Of a stretch of 42,691 nt of DNA, positions 27,187-35,862 are shown piece after piece. Below the pieces are notes generated by a model. The model did no database searches, was not told the origin of the DNA, and was given only the letters and a program-made list of their open reading frames with translations. Each line of letters begins with the position of its first letter. Position 1 is the stretch's first letter. The position numbers were made by a program, and so were the translations under genes. The DNA is taken from assembly GCF_947170395.1 (NCBI RefSeq), contig NZ_CAMVTE010000020.1, positions 1 to 42,691 on the forward strand, written 5' to 3'. This DNA comes from an uncultured Methanobrevibacter sp. Lineage in GTDB: Archaea; Methanobacteriota; Methanobacteria; Methanobacteriales; Methanobacteriaceae.

Positions 27187-27915
27187 ATGAAATATAAAAA
27201 AATTGGGGATATCCTGATTTTGGATAATAAATATCCGGATGAGGATTTTGAAAAGTTGGCTGAAAAGCATAACGTTAAAACAATCATGAAGGTAGACCAT
27301 ATTCAGGGCACCAAAAGGGAGCCTGTTTATAATGTTCTTTTTGGTAGTGAAACCCAAACCGTAAATAAGGAAAACGGATGCCTGTTCAAGTTGGATTTGT
27401 CAAAGGTAATGTGGTCAAAGGGCAACAACAACGAAAGGCTGAGAATCGCCAAACTTGTTGGGGAGGGGGAAACTGTCATTGACATGTTTGCCGGAATAGG
27501 CTATTTTTCAATTCCGATAGGTGTTCATTCAAATGCAAAAAAGGTTTATTCCATCGAAATCAATCCGAATTCATATTATTTTTTATGTGAGAATATCAAG
27601 CTAAACAAATTGAACAATATTGTTCCTATTTTGGGAGATTGCAAAGTGGAAACCCCCAAATATAAAGCAGACCGTATTGTCATGGGCTATGTAAAGACTA
27701 CTCATCACTATCTCAAGGCAGCAATTGACAGCTTAAATAAAGGTGGTGTTCTTCATTATCATGAAACAGTCCCTGAAAAGCTTATGGAGACAAGACCGAT
27801 TGAAAGAATCGTTGCACAGGCAGGCAATCGCGATGTCGAATTGTTAAAAATAGTTAAAGTAAAAAAATATGCTCCGGGTGTGGAACATGTTGTTATTGAT
27901 GCTCGCATAGAGTAG
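27187..27915 (+). CDS. taw2: Taw2/Trm5-like tRNA wybutosine-pathway enzyme
   Basis: A 242-residue class I SAM-dependent enzyme of the Trm5/TYW2 family. In archaea Taw2 transfers the aminocarboxypropyl group of SAM to imG-14 at position 37 of tRNA-Phe. The N-terminal part has KTIMKVDHIQGTKREPVYN. The SAM site is VIDMFAGIGYFSIPI near residue 99 with YSIEINP near 120, followed by a GGVLHYHETVPE segment near 195. The short N-terminus and the HYHE segment favour Taw2 over Trm5, but the split between these paralogues is from memory. The 3' end overlaps convergent cofG by 23 bp. GGTGAA precedes the start. Confidence 0.75.
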   Translation: MKYKKIGDILILDNKYPDEDFEKLAEKHNVKTIMKVDHIQGTKREPVYNVLFGSETQTVNKENGCLFKLDLSKVMWSKGNNNERLRIAKLVGEGETVIDMFAGIGYFSIPIGVHSNAKKVYSIEINPNSYYFLCENIKLNKLNNIVPILGDCKVETPKYKADRIVMGYVKTTHHYLKAAIDSLNKGGVLHYHETVPEKLMETRPIERIVAQAGNRDVELLKIVKVKKYAPGVEHVVIDARIE

Positions 27916-28996
27916 AGATTTTGTCCAAAAGGGATTTGCCTAACCATTCTTCGTTGATGTATTTCTCATAAATGCATAACCTTTCAGTCAATTCAAATCC
28001 AGCATCTTCAGTCAGTTTTTCAAGTTCATCGATTCCGGGCCATGGGGATGTGATATTCACATAATCCGGACTGACAGGTGAAACTCCGCCCCAGTCATCG
28101 GCACCGCACAATAAAAATATCTGAGCGGTATCGTTGTTCAGGTTCGGTGGAACTTGAATGCTGATGTCTGTATCTTTAAATGTTAAAGTTCCTGCAATGA
28201 CTGTACGTATCATGTCCAAAAAGCTAGGTTCTGCCCAATTTTCCATTTCAATTCCAGGAATCGGTGTGAAATTTTGGATGATTACCTCTTGAATATGTCC
28301 GTATTTTTCATAGATATCCAGTATTGTTAATAAAGAATCAGCAATTTCTTCTTTTGTTTCTCCAATTCCTATAAGTATTCCTGTGGTATATGGAATTTTG
28401 AGTTTTCCGGCATTTTCAATGGTTTCAATTCTTAGTTCCGGGTCTTTTCCGGGACTTTTATTGTGAGCAGGCAATTCCATCAGTCTTTTTGAAGAATTTT
28501 CAAGCATCAAACCCATTGATGCGTTGACTTTCTTTAATCTTTTCAAATCATCAAAGCTGAAATTCCCTCCATTGGTGTGCGGCAGAAGGCTGGTTTCATC
28601 AAGGGTCATTTGACAAACGTCGACAATATAGTCGATTATCTTGTCGTAGCCATATTCCTTAAGTTTAATCTGAACAATCTGCTCTTCATCGGCATCTTCC
28701 CCAAATGCAAACAACGCTTCTGTACAGCCATATTTTTCAGCTTCCTTCAAATCAGCTAAAATTTCCTCTTTTGTTTTAAGAATTATTGCATGGGGGTCAC
28801 TAGGGTCTTTTTTAAAGTTACAGTATCCGCAGTCATTTCTGCAGATTTCAGTCAATGGTATAAAAATGTTTTTAGAAAAAGTAATGAGATTATTCTCCCT
28901 ATATTTAGCTGTTTCTGCCATGAAATTAATTATTTCGCTGTCAGTTGCAGTCAGTATTTGGAGAATATCTTCTTTGGTTATTTTAGTCATGTTCAT
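27893..28996 (-). CDS. cofG: 7,8-didemethyl-8-hydroxy-5-deazariboflavin synthase subunit CofG
   Basis: A 367-residue radical SAM enzyme that, with CofH, makes the deazaflavin ring (Fo) of coenzyme F420 from tyrosine and the flavin precursor. The [4Fe-4S]/SAM motif CxxxCxxC is visible as C52, C56 and C59 (EICRNDCGYCNF). Further marks are FAFGEDADEEQ near 98, GILIGIGETKEEI near 208, FTPIPGIEM near 243 and CGADDWGGVSPVS near 298. The length matches CofG rather than the fused FbiC. The start overlaps the stop of the upstream gene (ATGA); a second ATG two codons later (28990) has a better-spaced GGATG and may be the true start. CofH is not in the window. Confidence 0.93.
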   Translation of the reverse strand: MNMTKITKEDILQILTATDSEIINFMAETAKYRENNLITFSKNIFIPLTEICRNDCGYCNFKKDPSDPHAIILKTKEEILADLKEAEKYGCTEALFAFGEDADEEQIVQIKLKEYGYDKIIDYIVDVCQMTLDETSLLPHTNGGNFSFDDLKRLKKVNASMGLMLENSSKRLMELPAHNKSPGKDPELRIETIENAGKLKIPYTTGILIGIGETKEEIADSLLTILDIYEKYGHIQEVIIQNFTPIPGIEMENWAEPSFLDMIRTVIAGTLTFKDTDISIQVPPNLNNDTAQIFLLCGADDWGGVSPVSPDYVNITSPWPGIDELEKLTEDAGFELTERLCIYEKYINEEWLGKSLLDKISTLCEHQ

Positions 28997-29433
28997 CCTT
29001 TATGTTCTGATACGGTTACTTCTACATAAAGTGGAGGAATTTCATTTTTATCTTCCCAGATAGCTATAATAACATCAAAGCTAGGAAGTTTGAAGATTTT
29101 ATATTCAACTACAAGCCCCATGGATTCAAGGTCTTCCTGAACTCTAAGGAATCCTTGGGAGTCCACAGCATTTGTGGTTATGTTGCTTTCTTGGATGTTT
29201 TTATCTCCAGCTTTTAGGATGTCCTCTAACTTATCTGAATTTGATTCCAATTCTGTTCCGCCCAGAATTTCACCAATTTCAGTGAGTTTGGCATCAAAAT
29301 CGGCAAGAGGTATTGCTTTTCTGGACCTTCCTCTAACAATTAAAATTTTATCATTGTCTATTGCAGGTCTTGATCCTTTGAACGCATCAAAAAATCCCAT
29401 AACCTGTCCTGCAATTTCATAAGTTTTTTTCAT
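28993..29433 (-). CDS. Conserved hypothetical protein, Methanobacteriales
   Basis: A 146-residue soluble protein (MKKTYEIAGQVMGFFDAFKG, then ILIVRGRSRKAIPLADF). It has no membrane segment, Cys cluster or known catalytic motif. It may belong to a domain of unknown function restricted to Methanobacteria (possibly DUF2120), but I am not sure of that name. It overlaps the start of cofG by 4 bp and follows mptA by 11 bp, so mptA, this gene and cofG look like one operon. By position it might assist F420 or methanopterin synthesis, but nothing in the sequence itself supports a function. Confidence 0.75.
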   Translation of the reverse strand: MKKTYEIAGQVMGFFDAFKGSRPAIDNDKILIVRGRSRKAIPLADFDAKLTEIGEILGGTELESNSDKLEDILKAGDKNIQESNITTNAVDSQGFLRVQEDLESMGLVVEYKIFKLPSFDVIIAIWEDKNEIPPLYVEVTVSEHKG

Positions 29434-29444
29434 TAAATCAGATC

Positions 29445-30386
29445 CTATTCAATATTTAACTCTTCTTTAAGTTCACCCATTGTGGTTACCTTTTCCGCAT
29501 ATGCATTGTGCCTGTGAATACTTTCCTGGTTTTCCTGACGGGAAGTGATTAATGTATCGTCAGGGAAATCTGAATATTTCTTTGCAATCATTTCCATCAT
29601 GTTTCTAACACAGTCTTCAACAAATACAGGTTTTCTGTGCGCATTCATGACAGTTGCATTTTCATCAGGTCTTTTCAGCAATTCACATACTGGTGAACTC
29701 ATTGATGTTTCAATGATGTCGATAAGGTCTTCTGCTTTAACATACCTGTCTTCTGGAACTTCCATTAATAATGTTCCAACTCCCCTTTGGTTATGTGAAG
29801 CAAAAGTAACGGTATCTAACACTTTTTGTGTAGTTTCTTCATCCAAAAATTCCAATAATTTATTTTTATCTGATTCACGCACGGATTCTTGTGCGCAAGG
29901 ACAAACAGTCATTCCAATGACTTCGGCACCGATACTTTTTCTGATTGTAACTTTGCCTTTTTCATCTCTTAGGCCAACAGCTTTTGCTTTTAGCTTTGCC
30001 ATTTCCTGACTTTTCTTTTTAGTCACTGGAGACTCTCTCATAAACATAAAGTCAGTAGTCATTGATATTTCAACACGTTTTGCATATTCATGTTTGGTCA
30101 TCATTTTGTCTACAATTTTTGCACATAATGATTCCACATCAACACTTGAATCTTCAGCTACAGTTTCTAAAACTTCACTGATAGCTTCAGGATTTCTGGA
30201 CATGTGTACACCTTTTTGATCATTTGGTAAGTCTACAAATGCATCAAAGGTAGGTAATAAAATTATAGGTCTTTTATTTTGTCTTTCTAATTGTAATAGT
30301 TTCTTAACTCCGGTCACACCTACTCTTGTTAACTTAATAGGTATACTCGGAGCATCGTCTTGTGTGTCGGGTAAGCATATTGCCAA
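29445..30386 (-). CDS. mptA: GTP cyclohydrolase IV (MptA), methanopterin biosynthesis
   Basis: A 313-residue Fe(II)-dependent enzyme of the FolE2/MptA group. It converts GTP to 7,8-dihydroneopterin 2',3'-cyclic phosphate, the first step of tetrahydromethanopterin synthesis. Family features are the N-terminal LPDTQDDAPSIPIKLTRVGV, FDAFVDLP near residue 47, KGVHMSRNPEA near 58, GMTVCPCAQE near 153 (metal-site Cys) and AHRKPVFVEDCVR near 249. Translation appears to start at TTG 30386-30384, supported by GAGGT 7 nt upstream and by full agreement of MAICLPDTQDD with the family N-terminus. It heads the probable operon mptA-hypothetical-cofG. Confidence 0.93.
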   Translation of the reverse strand: MAICLPDTQDDAPSIPIKLTRVGVTGVKKLLQLERQNKRPIILLPTFDAFVDLPNDQKGVHMSRNPEAISEVLETVAEDSSVDVESLCAKIVDKMMTKHEYAKRVEISMTTDFMFMRESPVTKKKSQEMAKLKAKAVGLRDEKGKVTIRKSIGAEVIGMTVCPCAQESVRESDKNKLLEFLDEETTQKVLDTVTFASHNQRGVGTLLMEVPEDRYVKAEDLIDIIETSMSSPVCELLKRPDENATVMNAHRKPVFVEDCVRNMMEMIAKKYSDFPDDTLITSRQENQESIHRHNAYAEKVTTMGELKEELNIE

Positions 30387-30558
30387 TTTAATTACCTCGA
30401 AATTTTTATTTGAACATTAGTATATTTGTTCAGTCTTTTTATTTATATATTTATATAATTTCTGAAAAATGTAAATTTTAGATTCTTATGAAATTTATTT
30501 GGGGTATTGATTTTTAAAAAATAGTGTATTAATGTAATTTTTCTAAAAAAAGAGTTTA

Positions 30559-30580
30559 AAAGCAGTATTTCAACTGCTTT
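30559..30580 (-). terminator. Intrinsic terminator of the Lrp/AsnC gene
   Basis: An 8-bp perfect stem (AAAGCAGT/ACTGCTTT) with a 6-nt loop lies just after the stop of the regulator. On the minus strand it is followed by a seven-T run (complement of 30545-30551). Confidence 0.75.
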
Positions 30581-30584
30581 CGAT

Positions 30585-31061
30585 TTATAAAATGTTTGAA
30601 GATCCCATATCTTCTTTAATAACGTCCAATACGGTTTGAGTATAGGTTCTTTCTATAATCGGATCTTTCAATAATTCTTTAATAAATGAATTCAATTCAT
30701 TTGTATTTCTGAATTTAGCAATTAAAAATGCATCGTATTCTCCGGTTACATCGTAGATTCCGACAACATTTTTATTGAAGAAAGTTTTTTCTTCCCAATT
30801 TTTGAGTTTTCCTCCTTTTACTCTAACACCGATGATGGTGGTCAATACAAATCCGAGCTTTTCATGGTCAATAACAGGTGAGAATTTTTTAATTACTCCG
30901 GATTTGACCATTTTATCAATACGGTTGTGTACTGTTCCGACAGATACATCTAAACTGCGAGATATTTGCCTATAGGAGGTTCTTACATCTTCATTAATAA
31001 TTTTAAGAATGTTGATGTCTGTATCGTCAAGTTTTATTACATTGTCTTTAGTTTTTACCAT
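30585..31061 (-). CDS. Lrp/AsnC family transcriptional regulator
   Basis: A 158-residue regulator. An N-terminal winged helix-turn-helix (DTDINILKIINEDVRTSYRQ, then DVSVGTVHNRIDKMVKSGVI) is followed by an alpha-beta RAM-type domain (TTIIGVRVKGG, GIYDVTGEYDAFLIAKF). The family senses amino acids or related metabolites. I chose ATG 31061 over one five codons upstream because GGGAG lies about 7 nt before it. Two identical palindromes upstream (31103-31124) may be its own operator. It is monocistronic, with a clear terminator. The ligand and targets cannot be read from sequence. Confidence 0.92.
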   Translation of the reverse strand: MVKTKDNVIKLDDTDINILKIINEDVRTSYRQISRSLDVSVGTVHNRIDKMVKSGVIKKFSPVIDHEKLGFVLTTIIGVRVKGGKLKNWEEKTFFNKNVVGIYDVTGEYDAFLIAKFRNTNELNSFIKELLKDPIIERTYTQTVLDVIKEDMGSSNIL

Positions 31062-31337
31062 TATAATATCTCCCATATATTTATTGTTACATTCTAAATT
31101 AATTTTATAAAATATTTTATAAAAGTTAATGTATTTTTTATAATATTTAAAACTATTTATAGTTTTTTTAAATTTTATTTAATTTTTTTATTAATCCCAT
31201 ACGATTGTAAAGTTTCTATTGCTATTTGCAATTAAATGTTATTTTATTTTTTAATATCATATTTTTCAAATGCTAAAATTGTGTTCCATTCAGTTTACTT
31301 TCAATAATTTTGTATTATTTCATTGAACAAGAAGTTT
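31062..31337. other. Intergenic region between trm1 and Lrp/AsnC gene
   Basis: This 276-bp, very AT-rich stretch contains the twin palindromes above. Otherwise I see no gene, RNA or strong hairpin. Confidence 0.5.
31103..31124. promoter_or_regulatory. Twin TTTTATAAAA palindromes upstream of Lrp/AsnC gene
   Basis: Two identical 10-bp palindromes, TTTTATAAAA at 31103-31112 and again at 31115-31124, have centres 12 bp apart. They lie 42-63 bp upstream of the regulator start. They may be an autoregulatory operator overlapping the TATA box, or simply AT-rich promoter DNA. Confidence 0.4.
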
Positions 31338-32504
31338 TCAGGACTCATCGCACAACTTCAAAATAATTCGTTTAATGTCTTCAACATTAGCATCTGTTTT
31401 TATTCCAAGAGGATTATAATGGGTTTTAACTGCAACAAAGCCTTCCTTTTTTATTTCATCAAAAATCAAATCTAATTTCGGAGCGCTGGCCTTGAGGGAT
31501 TTGCATATCTTATGAACATCATAAAATGTTGCAGGTGCATCAGATTCGATAAGGCAACTGTTTAGAAGTTTCAATGCTTCTTTTTCGGTGTTGATTTTTT
31601 TATATTCTGTTTCTTCAATCATTTTTTGAATGAATTCGCTGTCCTGAATCTCTCCCAACCATAATGGGCCTGCATGAATTAATTTTTCACCGCAGACAGG
31701 ACATACATCATCAACAGAGCTTGCCAGGCCTTTGCTTGTCTGTCTGTGAAGACAATTTTTGCAATGGCTGACATATCCTATATTTTTTAAGGTTTCATCG
31801 GTTCTTTTTGAACCTTTTTTAACATATATGTATAATCTCATGTAATGTTCGGTACTGTGGGACATTTTTACTTCAATGCATTTTGCATATTTTGACAATG
31901 TGAGTGCAACAAATCCTGCCAGAATTCTTATTCCTGTTTCATGACAATACTCGCTTTTATATGGTTTTGCATTATATTTTCGAATGCACGGTTCCTTGTA
32001 TGTTCCGCATAGTGCTGATGTGTCTGTGGCAGTTACACACAAAAGGGAGTTTCTACGAGCACAATATCCTGCAGAATCCAGAAATGGGGAGGGAGTTCCA
32101 AATGGATCAATATCTATTACATCAAATTCTCCTCTTTTCATCCTTAAAAACATACTTGCGTCATGCTGAAACACTTCCACTTCTTCTAAATTGTTCAATT
32201 CAATGTTGTGCTGTTCATAATAATTTGCAACTTCGCTGATGTCATTTATTGAAACGGTTCCAATGCCGTCAATTTCATTTTTATAACGAATTCCCCTTAT
32301 TCCGCTTCCTCCAAACAGATCGCAGATGTTTATTTCCCTTTGCTCCTGTTTTTGAAAAACCTGGATTGCAAGTATTGACAGGTCTCTGTTCAGTTCCATA
32401 TGGGGGTTGTAAAATACGGGGGCATCGGAAGAAATTTTATCAAATTCCGGAAATTCAATTTTTGTTAATCCCTCTTCAATTGTTTTGATTTTATATTCAT
32501 CCAT
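31338..32504 (-). CDS. trm1: tRNA (guanine(26)-N(2))-dimethyltransferase
   Basis: A 388-residue SAM-dependent enzyme making N2,N2-dimethylguanosine at position 26 of tRNA. Visible are VFYNPHMELNRDLSILA near residue 28, the SAM motif DLFGGSGIRGIRY near 60, the catalytic DIDPFGTPSPFLD near 131, and a C-terminal zinc site with CKNC and CPVC followed by GPLWLGEI. I chose ATG 32504 over a GTG three codons upstream because the upstream codon sits on top of the AAGAG element. It is divergent from the DegT aminotransferase gene with about 100 bp between starts. Confidence 0.95.
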   Translation of the reverse strand: MDEYKIKTIEEGLTKIEFPEFDKISSDAPVFYNPHMELNRDLSILAIQVFQKQEQREINICDLFGGSGIRGIRYKNEIDGIGTVSINDISEVANYYEQHNIELNNLEEVEVFQHDASMFLRMKRGEFDVIDIDPFGTPSPFLDSAGYCARRNSLLCVTATDTSALCGTYKEPCIRKYNAKPYKSEYCHETGIRILAGFVALTLSKYAKCIEVKMSHSTEHYMRLYIYVKKGSKRTDETLKNIGYVSHCKNCLHRQTSKGLASSVDDVCPVCGEKLIHAGPLWLGEIQDSEFIQKMIEETEYKKINTEKEALKLLNSCLIESDAPATFYDVHKICKSLKASAPKLDLIFDEIKKEGFVAVKTHYNPLGIKTDANVEDIKRIILKLCDES

Positions 32505-32603
32505 TTGTTTCACTCTTAATTGTTTTAATTAATTATGTAATGTTTTAAATATTATTAGATTTAAATATTAGTATAGTAAATTTAAATCTAATTGGTGATA
32601 ACT

Positions 32604-33710
32604 GTGTCAAATATTAAAGTTCCTATTGCAAAACCGATAATTGGAGAAGAAGAAATTGAAAATGTGGTTGAAGTTCTAAAATCAGGCATGATTGCTCAAG
32701 GCCCTAAAGTGGAAGAATTTGAAGAAAGGTATGCTGAATGGGTCGGAGCGGATTACGGTATTGCCGTTAACTCCGGAACTGCTGCATTGCATGTTGCATT
32801 ACTCTCCTGCGGTGTTGGCGAGGGTGATGAAGTGATTACAACTCCATTTACTTTTATTGCAAGTGGAAACTCCATTTTATACACTGGAGCCAAACCGGTG
32901 TTTGCAGACATAGATTTAAAAACTTACACTATCAATCCGGATTCCATTGAAGATTTAATCACTGAAAATACCAAGGCTATTTTGCCTGTTCAGTTATATG
33001 GTCAATCAGCAGATATGGATAAAATTAATGATGTTGCTGAAAAATATGGATTGTCAGTTATTGAAGATGCCGCTCAGGCTCATGGAGCAACCTGCAATGG
33101 TAAAAAGGTTGGAAGTATGGGGGACATGGCATGTTTCAGTTTTTACCCTACCAAAAACATGACCACTTCTGAAGGCGGAATCATCACAACCAACGATGAG
33201 GAACTGGCTGAAAACGCTAAAATATTCAGGGCACATGGGGCAAGTGTAAGATATCACCATGATGAAATAGGATATAACTTTAGAATGACTGACATTTCTG
33301 CAGCAATAGGTCTTGCACAATTGGATAAAATTGACGGTTTCAATGATAAGAGAATCGCAAATGCCGCATACCTGAATGAAGGTTTAAAGGATGTTGATGG
33401 AGTAATTACTCCTTACTGTGCTTATGACTCAAAACATGTATATCACCAATATACAATCAGAGTGGAAAAAGGCGATAGGGATGATTGGGTTGACATCATT
33501 AATGATTGCGGTGTAGGAACAGGTATTCATTATCCGATTCCATTGTACAATCAGCCAATTTATAAAAAATTAGGTGTTGAAGGAAATTGTCCTAATGCGG
33601 AACTTGCAGCAGATAATGTAATTTCATTACCTGTACATCCTTCATTAACTAAGGAAGATTTGGATTTAGTAATTGAAGCTGTCAAAAAGGCTTCAAATGA
33701 GTTAGATTAA
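32604..33710 (+). CDS. DegT/DnrJ/EryC1/StrS family PLP-dependent aminotransferase
   Basis: A 368-residue sugar aminotransferase of the DegT/DnrJ family, which acts on nucleotide-linked keto sugars for cell-surface polymers or glycans. Motifs: [12 protein letters not shown] at the N-terminus, [13 protein letters not shown] near residue 55, [11 protein letters not shown] near 150, the PLP-lysine region [15 protein letters not shown] near 178, [14 protein letters not shown] near 226, and [12 protein letters not shown] near 310. Initiation at GTG 32604 is preferred because GGTGAT lies 5 nt upstream, whereas the TTG at 32592 has no Shine-Dalgarno. No glycosyltransferase genes are adjacent, so the sugar substrate is unknown; a role in surface glycan or N-glycan synthesis is plausible. 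Confidence 0.9.
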   Translation: MSNIKVPIAKPIIGEEEIENVVEVLKSGMIAQGPKVEEFEERYAEWVGADYGIAVNSGTAALHVALLSCGVGEGDEVITTPFTFIASGNSILYTGAKPVFADIDLKTYTINPDSIEDLITENTKAILPVQLYGQSADMDKINDVAEKYGLSVIEDAAQAHGATCNGKKVGSMGDMACFSFYPTKNMTTSEGGIITTNDEELAENAKIFRAHGASVRYHHDEIGYNFRMTDISAAIGLAQLDKIDGFNDKRIANAAYLNEGLKDVDGVITPYCAYDSKHVYHQYTIRVEKGDRDDWVDIINDCGVGTGIHYPIPLYNQPIYKKLGVEGNCPNAELAADNVISLPVHPSLTKEDLDLVIEAVKKASNELD

Positions 33711-33727
33711 ATTCTAACTTTCTTTTC

Positions 33728-34033
33728 TTATTTTAACATTTCATCAACTGTTTTCACTTTCACATCCAAAGTTCTATTTTCCAGATCTCTTCTGTCGTCT
33801 ATTTTTATCACGGTGTATACTCTACCTATTCCCAACTCGAAAATAGCTTCCTGGGCGGCAGCTATTGCGGAGTAAAGTTCTTCTAAATTTTCCGCTTCGA
33901 TTTGAGTTCCCATTCCGGTCAGCTGATAGTTAAGTCCGGAATCCTTAATGGACTGAACTGCTGCGGTCACATAATCCTTACATTCGGTTGTCTCGGTTCC
34001 TACAGGAAGTATTGCAAAATCACATGTTATCAT
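33728..34033 (-). CDS. MTH1187-family thiamine-binding protein
   Basis: A 101-residue small alpha/beta protein of the MTH1187/YkoF-like family (formerly DUF77). Its structural prototype is from Methanothermobacter, and relatives bind thiamine or its hydroxymethylpyrimidine part. Family marks are the N-terminal FAILPVGTET, QLTGMGTQIEAE in the middle, and RVYTVIKIDDRRD near the C-terminus. It is convergent with the DegT gene (17 bp between the stops) and divergent from the tRNA thiolase gene. No THI-box riboswitch-like element is seen. Confidence 0.88.
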   Translation of the reverse strand: MITCDFAILPVGTETTECKDYVTAAVQSIKDSGLNYQLTGMGTQIEAENLEELYSAIAAAQEAIFELGIGRVYTVIKIDDRRDLENRTLDVKVKTVDEMLK

Positions 34034-34083
34034 TTTCTCACCTGGTAAAATTATTTATTTGTCATTGTATAAATTAATGTATA

Positions 34084-34929
34084 ATGGCTAGATTAAACAA
34101 AGACGAATTCAATGATAAGATTTTTACAAGAATCAATAATCTAATATCCGATTATGGGCTAATTCGTGAAGGGGAGTTGATTGCAGTTGCACTGTCAGGT
34201 GGAAAGGACAGTGTACTGACTCTGCATGCCCTTAAAAACTATCAACAATTTTTAGACTTTGATTTGGTTGCAATAAGCGTTGATGAAGGAATCGAAGGTT
34301 ACAGACAACATGGAATCGATTCTGCAATCAGTAATGCCGAACAATTGGACATAGATTTGGTTCAAAAATCATTTAAGGATGAGGAAGGTTTCTGTCTGGA
34401 TGATATCTATCATGATTTTAAAAGTGCCTGCATTCCATGTGGTGTTTTTAGAAGAAACATCCTAAATAAAACCGCTTATGAATTGGGAGCCTGTAAAATA
34501 GCAACAGGTCACAATTTGGATGATGAAATTCAATCCTTTTTAATGAGCTTTGCAAGAGGTGATACAATCAAGTTTTCCAAATTCGGACCTGAGCTTGATG
34601 TTATTCATCCTAAATTGGTTCCAAGGATTAAACCGCTATGGAACACTCCTGAAAAAGAGGTTGGTATGTGGGCGGTATTGAATGACATCGACATCCACCT
34701 TGATGAGTGTCCGTATTCTCATCTCTCCCTTAGAGCTAAAATTAAGGAGTTCTTAAATGTCAGTGAGGACAATTATCCTGGAATAAAAAATAATGTGATG
34801 GAATCTTTCAAGAAGATATTGAATTTTGAAAATGATATTCCAACAAGCCTTAACGAATGTGAAGTTTGTGGTGAGCCAACTTCCTCCAATGTCTGTAAAG
34901 CCTGTGAACTAAAAGAGATAATTCATTGA
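34084..34929 (+). CDS. NcsA/TtuA-like tRNA thiolation enzyme (PP-loop ATPase)
   Basis: A 281-residue adenylating enzyme of the NcsA/Ncs6/TtuA group, which thiolates uridine in tRNA. The PP-loop SGGKDSVLTLHAL begins near residue 39. An internal cysteine pair is in SACIPCGVFRR near 118, and GHNLDDEIQSFLMSFARGD near 141 is typical. A C-terminal zinc ribbon shows Cys-x2-Cys twice (CEVCGEP...VCKACE). Most relatives also start with an N-terminal zinc ribbon, and here the protein begins directly with the helix before the PP-loop, so that element is missing. Its 3' end overlaps the convergent CaCA gene by 21 bp. Confidence 0.85.
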   Translation: MARLNKDEFNDKIFTRINNLISDYGLIREGELIAVALSGGKDSVLTLHALKNYQQFLDFDLVAISVDEGIEGYRQHGIDSAISNAEQLDIDLVQKSFKDEEGFCLDDIYHDFKSACIPCGVFRRNILNKTAYELGACKIATGHNLDDEIQSFLMSFARGDTIKFSKFGPELDVIHPKLVPRIKPLWNTPEKEVGMWAVLNDIDIHLDECPYSHLSLRAKIKEFLNVSEDNYPGIKNNVMESFKKILNFENDIPTSLNECEVCGEPTSSNVCKACELKEIIH

Positions 34930-35862
34930 GATTGCATAAGCCATATAACCTATGAAACATATGACAAGAAATGCTCCTTCTCTTTTGCTGAATTTCTGAT
35001 CTGATTTTCCGAAGATGTAGAATATCACTGTAAATAGTAACAATAGAAATGTATCAATAAGGATGCTTGAGTCAAGTGATATTGCACTGATTGCGCTACT
35101 TGCGCCCAATACGAATAATATATTGAATATGTTTGACCCGATTACATTTCCTATAACCAAATCGGTTTCACCTTTATTTAAAGCGGTAAGTGATGTTGCA
35201 AGTTCTGGTAAAGATGTGCCTATAGCCACAATTGTTAAACCAACCAATGTTTCACTCATTCCAAGTGCTATTGCTATATCTGAAGCACAGTAAACTACTA
35301 ATTCTCCACCGATTACGATTGCTGCAAGACCGCAAATTGCTGCAACAATACTCCATTTAAGGTCATATTTTGGTTTTTCAACATCGTGTGTGGAACCGGA
35401 CTCTCCTGCAGTTCTGATAAGTTTGAAGATATAGGCTATCAGTACAATCAGTAAACCTATTCCTATGATGGATGGAATTCCGGAAAAGAAGAATATCACC
35501 AATGCCAGCACGCCGGTCATTATTGTTAAGAATGGCAAATCGCTTTTTAAAACGTCTTCCTCCATCAGCAATTCATTCAATAATGCTGCAATACCCACTA
35601 CCATCAGTAAGTTAAATATGTTACTTCCAATAACGTTACTTACAGCCATTGCGTTGCTTCCAGTTATTGAAGATGTAATTGAAACGGCTGCTTCAGGGGC
35701 ACTTGTTCCAAAGGCTACAACGGTCAAACCGACGATAACTGTTGGAACTTTTAAAAGCAATGCAATGCTACTGGCACCATCAACAAAAATGTCTGAACCT
35801 TTAATTAGGAATACAAATCCTAAAATCAATCCAATTACTTCTAAAATTATAAACATGTCCAT
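34909..35862 (-). CDS. Calcium/sodium antiporter (CaCA family)
   Basis: A 317-residue membrane protein with the two inverted alpha-repeats of the CaCA superfamily: alpha-1 GLTVVAFGTSAPEAAVSI and alpha-2 GLTIVAIGTSLPELATSL. Each is followed by GSNIFN. The conserved Glu in each GTSxPE motif coordinates Ca2+ and Na+. About ten transmembrane helices with a polar loop (GESGSTHDVEKPKYD) near the middle fit the YrbG/NCX_Mj architecture. The start codon overlaps the stop of the upstream CNNM/CorC gene (TAATG), so the two are translationally coupled and may handle divalent cations together. Confidence 0.93.
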   Translation of the reverse strand: MDMFIILEVIGLILGFVFLIKGSDIFVDGASSIALLLKVPTVIVGLTVVAFGTSAPEAAVSITSSITGSNAMAVSNVIGSNIFNLLMVVGIAALLNELLMEEDVLKSDLPFLTIMTGVLALVIFFFSGIPSIIGIGLLIVLIAYIFKLIRTAGESGSTHDVEKPKYDLKWSIVAAICGLAAIVIGGELVVYCASDIAIALGMSETLVGLTIVAIGTSLPELATSLTALNKGETDLVIGNVIGSNIFNILFVLGASSAISAISLDSSILIDTFLLLLFTVIFYIFGKSDQKFSKREGAFLVICFIGYMAYAISMNYLF

